Shown here piece by piece: positions 7,076-13,783 of a DNA stretch of 13,783 nt. The notes beneath the pieces are model-generated. The model searched no databases. It saw only the letters and a program-made list of their open reading frames with translations, and was not told where the DNA came from. Numbering within the stretch: the stretch's first letter is position 1; the number at the start of each line of letters is the position of its first letter. A program made the position numbers and the translations under genes. Origin of the DNA: Rhodospirillaceae bacterium (GTDB lineage: Bacteria; Pseudomonadota; Alphaproteobacteria; UBA8366; GCA-2717185); the NCBI GenBank assembly GCA_002717185.1, contig PBDC01000028.1, positions 1 through 13,783 on the forward strand. The letters run 5' to 3'.

Positions 7076-8221
7076 ATGCCCTACAAGACATTTGGGTTCA
7101 CTGAAGAACAGGTCCTCATGTGCGACAGCGTGCTAGACCTGCTGGAACGCGTGTTACCACCGGATAAGATCGCCGCGCAGGACAAAGCGTCGGAATACCC
7201 GCATGAGAGTTTCAAAGCGCTCGCCGACGCCGGTTGGCTAACCTTGCCATTCGACGAAACTTATGGCGGTATGGGAGCAGGATACAAAGATTTTGCCGTC
7301 TTTATCGAAGCTCTGGGCTACCACTATCCCGGCATACGCACCGCCTACATGACAACCGTTGTTTATGGCGGGCTATACATTCAGAACCTCGGCAGCGAAG
7401 CGCTGAAGCAGGAGTTTCTGCCACCCATCATGAAGGGCGAATGTCGCATGGCCGTCGCCATGACCGAACCGCAGAGTGGCTCCGACGTCGCCGGCATCCG
7501 CCTTCAGGCAACTCGAGACGGCACCGACTATGTACTAAACGGTCAGAAGGTCTACATCACCAACGCAAATGAGTCCGATTATCTTGTCGTCGCAGTCAAA
7601 ACCAACCTGGACGCGGGGCGCAAAGGTATCAGCTTGGTCATCGTAGACACGACCGATCCCGGTTTCGAAGCACGACCCATGGATTCACTTGGCAGCCGCT
7701 CGACCTTACTAAATGAAGTTTTCTTCGAGAATGTCCGGGTACCGGCCTCACGCCTGCTGGGCGAAGAGAATGGAGGCTGGAAAGGGCTGATGCAGGGGCT
7801 CAACCTAGAACGGATCCTGATCGCCGCTGCAGCGTCCGGCCAATGCCTCAAGATTATTGAAATTGCCAAAAATTTTGTTGAGGAACGCAAAGCCTTCGGC
7901 AAGCGCATCGCCGACTTCCAGGCCATCGCCCACAAATTCGCCGAAATGGCGATGTTGACCGAGACCGCCAGATTACACACCTACAGCACAGCAGAAATGC
8001 TCGACGCCGGCGCGGACGCAATCCAGGAAACGGCAATGGCCAAAGTTGTCGCGACTGAGAACAATTTCAAGGTCGCCGACTTGGGTGTCCAAATCATGGG
8101 TGCGGCCGGCTATGTAGAGGGTGACATGCAGCGATTATTTCGTGATGCACGCCTGGGCACGATCGGCGGCGGCACTAGCGACATCTTGCGCAACGTAATC
8201 GCCCAGCGGATGGATTTGTAA
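7076..8221 (+). CDS. acyl-CoA dehydrogenase (IVD/LCAD-type catalytic glutamate)
   Basis: This 381-aa FAD enzyme introduces an alpha,beta double bond into an acyl-CoA and passes electrons to ETF. It shows the N-terminal helical domain with WLTLPFDETYGG, the middle-domain signature MAVAMTEPQSGSDVAG (125-140), LNGQKVYITNA (154-164), and the C-terminal ERKAFGKRIADFQ (270-282) and QIMGAAGYVEGDMQRLFRDA (339-358). The common catalytic glutamate before GTS is absent, because the segment reads IGGGTSDI (363-370). E245 in LNLERILIA sits where isovaleryl-CoA and long-chain dehydrogenases carry their catalytic base, so the enzyme is probably active. It starts 17 bp after hyuA, with a weak ribosome-binding site, and is the last gene of the operon. 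The linkage suggests that the HyuAB product is converted to a CoA ester, perhaps branched-chain, which is inference. Confidence 0.93.
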   Translation: MPYKTFGFTEEQVLMCDSVLDLLERVLPPDKIAAQDKASEYPHESFKALADAGWLTLPFDETYGGMGAGYKDFAVFIEALGYHYPGIRTAYMTTVVYGGLYIQNLGSEALKQEFLPPIMKGECRMAVAMTEPQSGSDVAGIRLQATRDGTDYVLNGQKVYITNANESDYLVVAVKTNLDAGRKGISLVIVDTTDPGFEARPMDSLGSRSTLLNEVFFENVRVPASRLLGEENGGWKGLMQGLNLERILIAAAASGQCLKIIEIAKNFVEERKAFGKRIADFQAIAHKFAEMAMLTETARLHTYSTAEMLDAGADAIQETAMAKVVATENNFKVADLGVQIMGAAGYVEGDMQRLFRDARLGTIGGGTSDILRNVIAQRMDL

Positions 8222-8256
8222 GCAGGCGGTGCGGTACCTGATCCTGCTGGGGTTAA

Positions 8257-8274
8257 CGGAGTTCACGCACTCCG
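8257..8274 (+). terminator. weak hairpin after the hyuBA-dehydrogenase operon
   Basis: CGGAGT (8257-8262) and ACTCCG (8269-8274) form a perfect 6-bp stem with a 6-nt loop, 36 bp past the dehydrogenase stop. Just upstream, AGCAGG (8221-8226) and CCTGCT (8243-8248) can also pair. There is no U-tract after either, so intrinsic termination is doubtful. The remaining leader up to 8504 holds no gene I can support. Confidence 0.3.
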
Positions 8275-8504
8275 AAGAACAGCGAAAATATTGAGCAGTG
8301 CCGTTTAGCTCGACAGCATTTCTACGGCGGCGCATTTGCTCAAATGAAGGACGACAGATGCGCCGCGGAAAGCCAATGCGAAGCCGCTCTTATTCCTATG
8401 TTTTCGATACGATTGAGCTTGGAGCGGCAAAAATTGCTATTGCAATACACCAACTTTGAACATCGTGTGCTAGGGTTGTCTGTCACAATATTGCAGAGGC
8501 CGCC

Positions 8505-9359
8505 ATGACCTATCAGCATATTAAGGTTAAACAAATCGCCGGCGCGCTGGGCGCCGAAGTTCGCGGCGTCGATTTGTCCCAAGATATCGGCAATGCGGTA
8601 TTCAGCGAAATCCAGCAGGCACTACATGCGAACCTCGTGATCTTCTTCCGCGATCAGTATTTAACACCAGACGAGCACAAGAATTTCGGCCGCCGCTTTG
8701 GCACACTTAACATTCACCCGCAATATGTCCCGCTAGAAGAGCACCCGGAAGTTCTGCCGGTGCTCAAGGAGCCAGACGAAACGAAAAATATAGGCGATGT
8801 CTGGCACACTGATGTCAGCTTCTTGGAACAGCCCTCGATGGGCTCAATTCTCTATGCCCACGAGGTGCCAAAAGCGGGCGGCGACACTATGTTCGCCAAC
8901 CAGTATCTCGCCTACGAATCCCTTTCGGATGGCATGAAAGAGATGTTGGACGGCATGACCGCCGTGCATAGTGACCGTGTACTCAGCAATCCAACGAACG
9001 CCACGGAGCGCAACGAAGGCCGCTCAACCCGTATCCGCGAGAACGCGATGACCGACGAGGAGATCGCTAACGAGCACCCAGTCATCCGCACCCATGTGGG
9101 AACGGACCGCAAATGCCTATACGTCAACAGGCCCTTCACAGTGCAATTTGCCGGAATGACAGAAACGGAGAGCCAACCGCTGTTGGAATTTCTCTACGCA
9201 CATGCAACTAGACCGGAATTCACCTGCCGCTTCCGTTGGGAAAAACACTCAGTCGCCTTTTGGGATAACCGTTGCACACAGCATTACGCATTAAACGACT
9301 ACCACGGTCACCGACGCACAATGCATCGCGTTACAGTGAATGGCGAACGGCCAGTCTAG
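8505..9359 (+). CDS. TauD/TfdA family Fe(II)/2-oxoglutarate dioxygenase
   Basis: This 284-aa protein is close to the usual TauD length. The iron facial triad is complete: H101 and D103 in VWHTDVSF, and H260 in FWDNRCTQHYA. The 2-oxoglutarate-binding arginine is R275 in RRTMHRVTV, 15 residues after the distal histidine as in TauD. The N-terminus (GALGAEVRGVDLSQDI, about 13-28) is also typical. GAGG lies just before the ATG at 8505. A 283-bp leader separates it from the preceding operon, and a convergent gap follows. Family members hydroxylate a carbon next to a sulfonate, ether, ester, amine or carboxylate and release the leaving group with CO2 and succinate. The substrate cannot be assigned. 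Taurine is not implied, because no sulfonate transporter is nearby in the window. Confidence 0.93.
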   Translation: MTYQHIKVKQIAGALGAEVRGVDLSQDIGNAVFSEIQQALHANLVIFFRDQYLTPDEHKNFGRRFGTLNIHPQYVPLEEHPEVLPVLKEPDETKNIGDVWHTDVSFLEQPSMGSILYAHEVPKAGGDTMFANQYLAYESLSDGMKEMLDGMTAVHSDRVLSNPTNATERNEGRSTRIRENAMTDEEIANEHPVIRTHVGTDRKCLYVNRPFTVQFAGMTETESQPLLEFLYAHATRPEFTCRFRWEKHSVAFWDNRCTQHYALNDYHGHRRTMHRVTVNGERPV

Positions 9360-9668
9360 GGAATACCCAACCTAACGCGGGGCAGCAGTCCTTACGATTG
9401 CACACTTAAACTCTGAGAACATAAGGCTGTTCCCTTCACCCTGCCCTCCCAAGCGCCCTGCCCTATATCCCGGGTGAGGAGCCACATCGCAAAATCTATT
9501 CCCTTGGGGAATGGGCAGAGTAAGGGGAAACGTGCCGGGAACAATGTTTCAACGACAATTAATTAAATTCTAGACGTAATCTCCAGTACTCACAGAATCG
9601 TCCAAAAATCGACGAGCAAACAGAGCGATTTATTTTCGAGTGTTTCCTTGTTGGTAATAACCCCTGTT
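9360..9668. other. convergent intergenic region, no gene supported
   Basis: These 309 bp lie between the 3' ends of the dioxygenase (+) and the deacylase-like gene (-). They hold a C-rich block (9432-9471, listed separately), a 9-bp direct repeat CCCTGCCCT (9439-9447 and 9456-9464), a perfect hairpin ATTCCC/GGGAAT with a 3-nt loop (9498-9512), and an A/T-rich part around 9556-9570. No reading frame here has a convincing start and family match. No classic hairpin-plus-T terminator is visible on either strand. Confidence 0.6.
9432..9471 (-). other. putative G-quadruplex motif (G-tracts on the minus strand)
   Basis: Seven runs of CCC on the plus strand (9432-9434, 9439-9441, 9444-9446, 9448-9450, 9456-9458, 9461-9463, 9469-9471) give seven GGG tracts on the minus strand in 40 nt. 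The intervening loops are 4, 2, 1, 5, 2 and 5 nt. This satisfies the usual G3+N1-7 rule several times over. Any transcript reading through from the minus-strand deacylase gene would carry the G-rich sequence. Confidence 0.5.
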
Positions 9669-11357
9669 TTAGGCTGCGAAATCTCGGAGAACTCTACCGG
9701 GTCCTTTGGCGTGTTCCACATAATCCGTGCCGTCGAAAACCTGTGTGCCGTTAACCCAGACACCGTGCACGCCCTTTGGCTGCCGGATCGTGCGCGGTCC
9801 ACCGCCCGGCAGGTCGGAAACGCGTTGGGGGTCGCCGACGCCTATTTTAGCGGGCTCGAAGAGTACCATGTCAGCACTATTGCCTGGCGTAAGCCGACCA
9901 CGGCCCTTGATCCCATATAGATCGGCAGGGTGGCTCGTGAGACGCCGTACGCCCTCTGCTAGTGAAAAAACACCAAGCTCACGCACCCAGCGGGATAGCA
10001 TGTGCAGTCCGTAACCGGCATCGCACATATAGATCAAATGAGCGCCCGCATCGGACAGCGAGACCACACCACGATCGTGTTGCAACAAGCGGCCAACACC
10101 CTCGTCTCCAACATTGAGAAACTTACCTAGGAAGGCCGTCTCCAGATTTTCTGACAACGCGAGATCAAACATGACGTCCATAGGATCCGCGCCCTGCTCC
10201 ATCGCCAAGTCGGCAATGTTGCGGTTTTGCAGTGGTGCGTTCTCTTCGCGCGCCGGTGCAGCTATAACAACCTGGTCCCAGGTCCCCTTGAATATTGTTC
10301 CCACGACCGGTTTCTCAAGATCCTTACGGAATCGCTCACGGAAATTCGGATCTTTATAGACGCTGATTAGCGTTTCCCGATCCGACGCCTTGTACTCGGC
10401 AAACGAGGCATGACTGTGAAATGGGTAGGCGTTCGCCATCGTGAAATCGAAGGAGAGCGGTTGGCAGGGGATCTGGATGTACAACTCATTCCCACGCTCG
10501 TGTGCTGCCGCGCAATCCTCGAACCAACTAATGCCGAGTTCCGGGTCGCTGGCGTTGTACATGGCCGCACCGGTGGTCAGAAACATGCGGCGGCCAATTT
10601 TTTCAACGATCGGTTCCATGGCCGCCACGTTGCCGCGGCCGCCAGCCGACATCTGAACTATCCCTTTGCCCGCCTCGCCGACTGCTTCGGCTAGAAAGCC
10701 AAACTCCTCAACCGAGGCAATAGTCGACGGCATCGGTATGCCACCATAGCCAGAATGATTGATCGAGAACGAACTCGCAAATCCGACCGCACCATCCTGG
10801 AGCGCACCCTCAACGAGGCGCCGCATCTCCGCAAGTTCACTTTCAGTCGGAGCCTCACGCACCCAGGCCTCGTCCTTCATCACTGCGGTACGCACGGCAG
10901 AATGACCGATAAAAACGGCCATATTGGGGTATGGGCCGGCCCGTTCTAGCGCGTCCATATATTCCGGGAAGGTCTCAAATTGCCAGTCAATGCCTGCTCG
11001 CAGCGCATCCAGGTCCATTCCTTCAACGACCGAAAGGTTATTCATGATGTAGTCACGAATATCCGGAGGGCTCGGCACGATACCGAAGCCACAATTACCC
11101 ATCACACAGGTTGTTACGCCCAGCGATGGAGACGGTGAACAAGTTCGATCCCAGGTGACCTGTGCATCAAAATGGGTATGTAAATCGACAAAGCCCGGCA
11201 TGACGGCCAAACCGGCTACATCAATTACCTTAGAGGCAGCAGGCGTCTCTTTACCAAGTGCGACGACCTTTCCGTCTTTCACCGCAAGATTTCCCTGTAC
11301 TGGGTCGGCACCGGTCCCGTCATAAATTTCAGCGTTTTTGATCAGCAAATCGGCCAT
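9669..11357 (-). CDS. N-acyl-D-amino-acid deacylase-like amidohydrolase (COG3653 type)
   Basis: This 562-aa protein has the composite amidohydrolase layout: an N-terminal beta strand region (MADLLIKNAEIYDGTG), the HxH site in GFVDLHTHFDAQVTWD (H60, H62), VMGNCGFG (C89), LSDAGAH (D436), the beta-domain return LTPGNSADMVLFEP and VWVNGTQVFDG near the C-terminus. The start is the ATG at 11355-11357, because AAAGGGA lies about 7 nt upstream. An ATG six codons earlier would place that site inside the gene. The two histidine zinc ligands that follow the cysteine in classical D-aminoacylase are not recognisable: the expected positions read GIVQMSAGG and FLTTGAA. The true reaction is therefore uncertain and may be hydrolysis of another amide, imide or ester. 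It diverges from the MFS gene with 146 bp between starts, which suggests shared control and a carrier-plus-hydrolase unit. Confidence 0.85.
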   Translation of the reverse strand: MADLLIKNAEIYDGTGADPVQGNLAVKDGKVVALGKETPAASKVIDVAGLAVMPGFVDLHTHFDAQVTWDRTCSPSPSLGVTTCVMGNCGFGIVPSPPDIRDYIMNNLSVVEGMDLDALRAGIDWQFETFPEYMDALERAGPYPNMAVFIGHSAVRTAVMKDEAWVREAPTESELAEMRRLVEGALQDGAVGFASSFSINHSGYGGIPMPSTIASVEEFGFLAEAVGEAGKGIVQMSAGGRGNVAAMEPIVEKIGRRMFLTTGAAMYNASDPELGISWFEDCAAAHERGNELYIQIPCQPLSFDFTMANAYPFHSHASFAEYKASDRETLISVYKDPNFRERFRKDLEKPVVGTIFKGTWDQVVIAAPAREENAPLQNRNIADLAMEQGADPMDVMFDLALSENLETAFLGKFLNVGDEGVGRLLQHDRGVVSLSDAGAHLIYMCDAGYGLHMLSRWVRELGVFSLAEGVRRLTSHPADLYGIKGRGRLTPGNSADMVLFEPAKIGVGDPQRVSDLPGGGPRTIRQPKGVHGVWVNGTQVFDGTDYVEHAKGPGRVLRDFAA

Positions 11358-11434
11358 CGTCGTTCCCTTTCCCACGCTTCTGCAACGGTTAAGTCTAAGC
11401 AGCCTAGAGCATCACGAGCAAATCGCAGCATTCC

Positions 11435-11449
11435 GAACGTGACCCGTTC
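11435..11449. promoter_or_regulatory. dyad in the deacylase/MFS divergent promoter region
   Basis: GAACG (11435-11439) and CGTTC (11445-11449) are perfect 5-bp arms around TGACC, 54 bp from the MFS start and 77 bp from the deacylase-like start. TCAC and GTGA (11457-11468) flank 4 nt nearby. The site could be an operator controlling both directions. Arm length is modest and no regulator gene is in view. Confidence 0.3.
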
Positions 11450-11503
11450 CCAGAAATCACTATTGTGACGCCCGAATCAATCCTTGCGAAATGGTAACAC
11501 TTT

Positions 11504-12742
11504 ATGGCCAACCTTTCGCCTGATACGGGCGGCAGCGACCAACCAGATAGTCGCTACGCTTGGTGGCGGCTTTTGATCGCCCTTGGTCTCGCCACGATTG
11601 GAGGGATTGGGCTGTGGTCAGTCGTGGTAGCGCTGCCAGCTATCGAGGCGGAGTTCGGCGTCGATCGAGGCAGCGCGTCAATTCCCTATTTTGCGACGAT
11701 GATTGGCTTTGCCATAGGCGGCGTGATGATGGGACGACTGACCGACAAATTGGGGGTCCAGGCGCCAGTCATCCTTGGATCGATCTCGATTGCGCTCGGC
11801 TACGTCCTGGCGTCTCAGGCTACCAGCATGTGGCAATTCATCCTGGCACAAGCACTACTGATCGGCATGTTCGGCAGTTCCGCAACCTTTGGCCCGCTAG
11901 TCGCCGACATCACGCTCTGGTTCGTCCGGCGACGAGGCATTGCCGTCGCCATTGTCGCCAGCGGCAACTATCTCGCCGGTACCATCTGGCCACCACTGCT
12001 ACAATTCGCCATCGACACGTTCGGCTGGCGCGCGGCGCATATTGGCATCGGCGTATTCTGCTTAGTGACGATGCTGCCGCTCGCACTTGCGCTCCGCAAA
12101 CGGACCGTCTCGGACGAGATGGGAATCACCGCCTCCAGTCGGGTCCTATTAGCGAAAATTCAAATGTCGCCATCGAAAATTCAGGCACTTATCGTCATCG
12201 CCGGCTTCGCCTGCTGCATGGCCATGGCGATGCCGCAGGTACACATCGTCGCCTATTGCGGTGATCTTGGCTACGGAGTAGCGCGCGGTGCAGAGGTACT
12301 ATCATTGATGCTGGGTTTCGGCATTGTCAGCCGCCTCCTCTCCGGTTGGATCGCGGACCGCATTGGTGGGCTCAGAACCCTATTGCTCGGCTCCAGCCTG
12401 CAATGCCTAGCCTTACTGTTTTACATCCCCTTTGACGGTTTGACTTCCCTCTACGTCGTCTCCGCCATGTTCGGCCTTTCGCAGGGAGGTATCGTACCAA
12501 GCTATGCGCTGATCGTACGCGAATATTTCCCGGCGCGGGAAGCCGGTGCGCGGGTTAGCCTAATCTTAATGGTTACCATCGCCGGCATGGCGGTAGGCGG
12601 TTGGATGTCTGGAGAGATATATGATCTGACCGGTTCCTACCAAATGGCCTTCCTCAACGGCATCGCCTGGAACCTACTAAATATGTCGATTGCATTCTGG
12701 CTGCTGGCGGGGCGCTCGAAAGCGACACCAGCGGCGGTTTAG
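11504..12742 (+). CDS. MFS transporter, monocarboxylate/oxalate-formate carrier-like
   Basis: This 412-aa protein is very hydrophobic, with about twelve predicted membrane segments; the first spans roughly 21-45 and the last roughly 382-402. The loop 2-3 motif is GRLTDKLG (77-84), and its counterpart in the second half is GWIADRIGG (281-289). The central cytoplasmic loop is about 198-224. The overall pattern (early FGVDRGSASIPYF, TLWFVRRRGIAVAI, IVPSYALIVREYFP) resembles the MCT/oxalate-formate antiporter group that moves organic anions. No strong Shine-Dalgarno sequence precedes the ATG at 11504. It diverges from the deacylase-like gene and converges with the HD-domain gene, whose stop lies 14 bp beyond its own. 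It probably imports the substrate or an intermediate of the neighbouring hydrolases. Direction of transport and substrate are inference. Confidence 0.92.
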   Translation: MANLSPDTGGSDQPDSRYAWWRLLIALGLATIGGIGLWSVVVALPAIEAEFGVDRGSASIPYFATMIGFAIGGVMMGRLTDKLGVQAPVILGSISIALGYVLASQATSMWQFILAQALLIGMFGSSATFGPLVADITLWFVRRRGIAVAIVASGNYLAGTIWPPLLQFAIDTFGWRAAHIGIGVFCLVTMLPLALALRKRTVSDEMGITASSRVLLAKIQMSPSKIQALIVIAGFACCMAMAMPQVHIVAYCGDLGYGVARGAEVLSLMLGFGIVSRLLSGWIADRIGGLRTLLLGSSLQCLALLFYIPFDGLTSLYVVSAMFGLSQGGIVPSYALIVREYFPAREAGARVSLILMVTIAGMAVGGWMSGEIYDLTGSYQMAFLNGIAWNLLNMSIAFWLLAGRSKATPAAV

Positions 12743-12751
12743 AACCGCCGC
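12731..12751. terminator. perfect 9-bp-stem hairpin at the MFS/HD convergent end
   Basis: GCGGCGGTT (12731-12739) and AACCGCCGC (12743-12751) pair perfectly, and the 3-nt loop TAG (12740-12742) is the stop codon of the MFS gene. It lies between two convergent genes and folds on either strand, so a bidirectional terminator is the natural reading. Neither side has a T-run, so termination may be imperfect or Rho-assisted. Confidence 0.6.
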
Positions 12752-12756
12752 ACGAA

Positions 12757-13338
12757 TTACGACTGCTTAGTCCGTGCCGCCCAGGGTTCGCGGGCGAAGA
12801 TGCGGTGTACCATAGGTTCGAAAGCCGAAAGCGGCATGGTGTCGTAGTCAGGATCAAAAGATTCCTGGTCCCAATTCTCGCAGAAGTCGACGCACAACTG
12901 AAAGGCCGGATGGTCCCGGTATCTTTCGCGCGTGTTGCGGTCCTTACCGACATGATGGAAATAGTAATAGCCCTGAAACAAGCCATGATGACACACGACC
13001 CAATAGGTGTCCCAGCCGACATATGGCCGAATGATTTCGCCGGCGAACTGGTCATGGTTTTCAGGGGCGAAGGGTACGCCGATATCATGCAACAGCGCCG
13101 CTACGACCATTTCCTCGTCCGCACCGTCGCGGAAGGCGCGCGTCGCGCTCTGCAATGAATGCATGCGCGTATCGACATTTTCGCCTGGAATCCCTTCCAG
13201 CACCGTATCCAAATACGTTAAAAGGCGGCCTGGCGTGAGTTTTTTATAGGCGATCTCATTTTCCGCCATCATCGTGTAATCGGCCTGCGTCCCATCCTTC
13301 ATTCGCAGATAGCTCACCTTTGTGTTCTGTTCGGCCAT
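12757..13338 (-). CDS. HD-domain protein, PhnZ-like putative diiron oxygenase
   Basis: This 193-aa HD-fold protein has the N-terminal HSLQSA (H60), the HD pair in AALLHDIG (H84, D85), ENHDQFAG (H95), CHHGLFQGY (H117/H118) and NWDQESFDPDYD (D157). The H60-to-H84 spacing of 24 equals that between H34 and H58 of PhnZ, and the HSLQ..A...GADEE..VAALLHDIG pattern is that of PhnZ/TmpB-like mixed-valent diiron HD oxygenases, as I recall them. A phosphohydrolase role is less likely but not excluded. The ATG at 13336-13338 lies 4 bp after the stop of the CoA synthetase gene. A GTG at 13348-13350 would overlap that stop and add four residues. The ATG is preferred because GAGTG is suitably spaced. The gene is the second of an operon with the synthetase; no phosphonate gene is visible. 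Confidence 0.85.
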   Translation of the reverse strand: MAEQNTKVSYLRMKDGTQADYTMMAENEIAYKKLTPGRLLTYLDTVLEGIPGENVDTRMHSLQSATRAFRDGADEEMVVAALLHDIGVPFAPENHDQFAGEIIRPYVGWDTYWVVCHHGLFQGYYYFHHVGKDRNTRERYRDHPAFQLCVDFCENWDQESFDPDYDTMPLSAFEPMVHRIFAREPWAARTKQS

Positions 13339-13342
13339 GATT

Positions 13343-13783
13343 TCACTCACTTTCTTTGCCCAATTGTGACGTCCTTACCCGCAACTCTTCCACCGCTCCG
13401 GGATTGACCAGCGACGACAGGTCACCAGCGTTTTCGCCAAGTACGACAGAGCGCACGACACGACGCATGATTTTCATGTTGCGGGTCTTGGGTAGGTCAG
13501 AGACGAATAAGATGTCGCGGGGCCGATAGGAGCGACCAAGTGCATCGGTCACCGCATTAGATAGCGCCCCACGCAAACCGTCACCGGTGTCTTCACCAGG
13601 CATGGGCACACAAACGCAGCACAGGGCCGCGCCTTTTACCGCGTCGGGAACACCGATTACAGCGGCCTCGGAGACGCGGCCGCTAGACATCAAAGCACCC
13701 TCAATTTCAGTAGGTCCAGTCCGCTTACCAGAGATATTGATTACATCATCCGAACGACCGGTTACATACCAATATCCGTCTTC
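13343..13783 (-). CDS. acetyl-CoA-synthetase-like AMP-dependent ligase, C-terminal part (runs off the right edge)
   Basis: The last 146 codons of an acyl-adenylate-forming ligase are present; the start lies beyond the window. Visible motifs are EDGYWYVTGRSDDVINISGK (fragment residues 1-20), the conserved signature including GRxDD, followed by RTGPTEIE, AAVIGVPD, and the A10-type catalytic lysine in PKTRNMKIMRR (K104). Family members form an acyl-AMP from a carboxylic acid and ATP and then the CoA ester. Acetate, propionate and other short acids are possible. The two residues before the lysine are NM instead of the common SG. The frame is open to the window edge. It precedes the HD-domain gene by 4 bp in the same direction, so the two are probably co-transcribed. 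Substrate range cannot be inferred from this domain alone. Confidence 0.9.
   Translation of the reverse strand, partial: EDGYWYVTGRSDDVINISGKRTGPTEIEGALMSSGRVSEAAVIGVPDAVKGAALCCVCVPMPGEDTGDGLRGALSNAVTDALGRSYRPRDILFVSDLPKTRNMKIMRRVVRSVVLGENAGDLSSLVNPGAVEELRVRTSQLGKESE

Noticed and set aside
8340..8582. Minus-strand 80-codon frame in the leader of the dioxygenase gene
   Set aside because: It overlaps the 5' end of the dioxygenase on the opposite strand and shows no recognisable motif or ribosome-binding site.
9590..9802. Minus-strand 70-codon frame near the end of the deacylase-like gene
   Set aside because: It mostly overlaps the C-terminal coding region of that gene in another frame and has no family character.
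11491..11523. Ten-codon frame (MVTLYGQPFA) overlapping the MFS start, as a possible leader peptide
   Set aside because: No Shine-Dalgarno sequence precedes it and it has no run of regulatory codons; a chance overlap is more likely.
11560..12264. Plus-strand frame of 234 codons inside the MFS gene
   Set aside because: It is a +2 shadow of the MFS transporter: arginine- and histidine-rich with no domain pattern, while the MFS frame has clear membrane segments.
12805..13158. Plus-strand 117-codon frame opposite the HD-domain gene
   Set aside because: It is antisense to a gene with a full HD ligand set; the translation has no domain features.
1..13783. Search for tRNA, rRNA, CRISPR, insertion sequence, toxin-antitoxin or phage-defence genes
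   Set aside because: No spaced direct-repeat array, terminal inverted repeats with transposase, cloverleaf or defence-type domain was found; every sizeable gene fits a metabolic or transport family.

Overview
The window looks like bacterial accessory catabolic DNA. Its protein families, moderately high G+C (judged by eye) and short intergenic gaps fit an alphaproteobacterium, perhaps a marine or soil Rhodospirillales-like lineage. That assignment rests on family content, not on any marker gene. I see no rRNA, tRNA, CRISPR array, insertion sequence, phage gene or recombinase. There is also no transcription factor, although three divergent promoter regions carry candidate operator dyads.

Layout. 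At the left edge is the N-terminal part of a UGSC-family (seleno)protein gene (-). Then come a possible 34-aa single-span membrane peptide (+), a LigI-like metal-dependent amidohydrolase (+), a single-domain cupin (-) and an SMP-30/gluconolactonase-type lactonase (+). The core is a compact operon on + from 3207 to 8221: hydantoinase/oxoprolinase subunit B, subunit A, and an acyl-CoA dehydrogenase. A TauD/TfdA-type Fe(II)/2-oxoglutarate dioxygenase follows on + with its own leader. An N-acyl-D-amino-acid deacylase-like amidohydrolase (-) and an MFS transporter (+) are transcribed divergently. At the right edge an acetyl-CoA-synthetase-like enzyme (-, C-terminal part only) leads into a PhnZ-like HD-domain protein (-) with a 4-bp gap.

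How they may work together (inference). The set reads as uptake and stepwise breakdown of an organic acid, amide or lactone. The MFS carrier would import it. Hydrolases of three folds (amidohydrolase, beta-propeller lactonase, HyuAB) would open rings or amide bonds. Two probable oxygenases (TauD-like and HD-type) would oxidise intermediates. The CoA ligase and acyl-CoA dehydrogenase would feed products into central metabolism. The substrate cannot be read from the sequence.

Points for a second look are the missing canonical D-aminoacylase zinc ligands in the deacylase-like protein, the displaced catalytic glutamate of the acyl-CoA dehydrogenase, a G-quadruplex-type run between tauD and the deacylase, a cluster of perfect dyads around the small membrane ORF, a 22-bp dyad just before hyuB, and a 9-bp-stem hairpin whose loop is the MFS stop codon.
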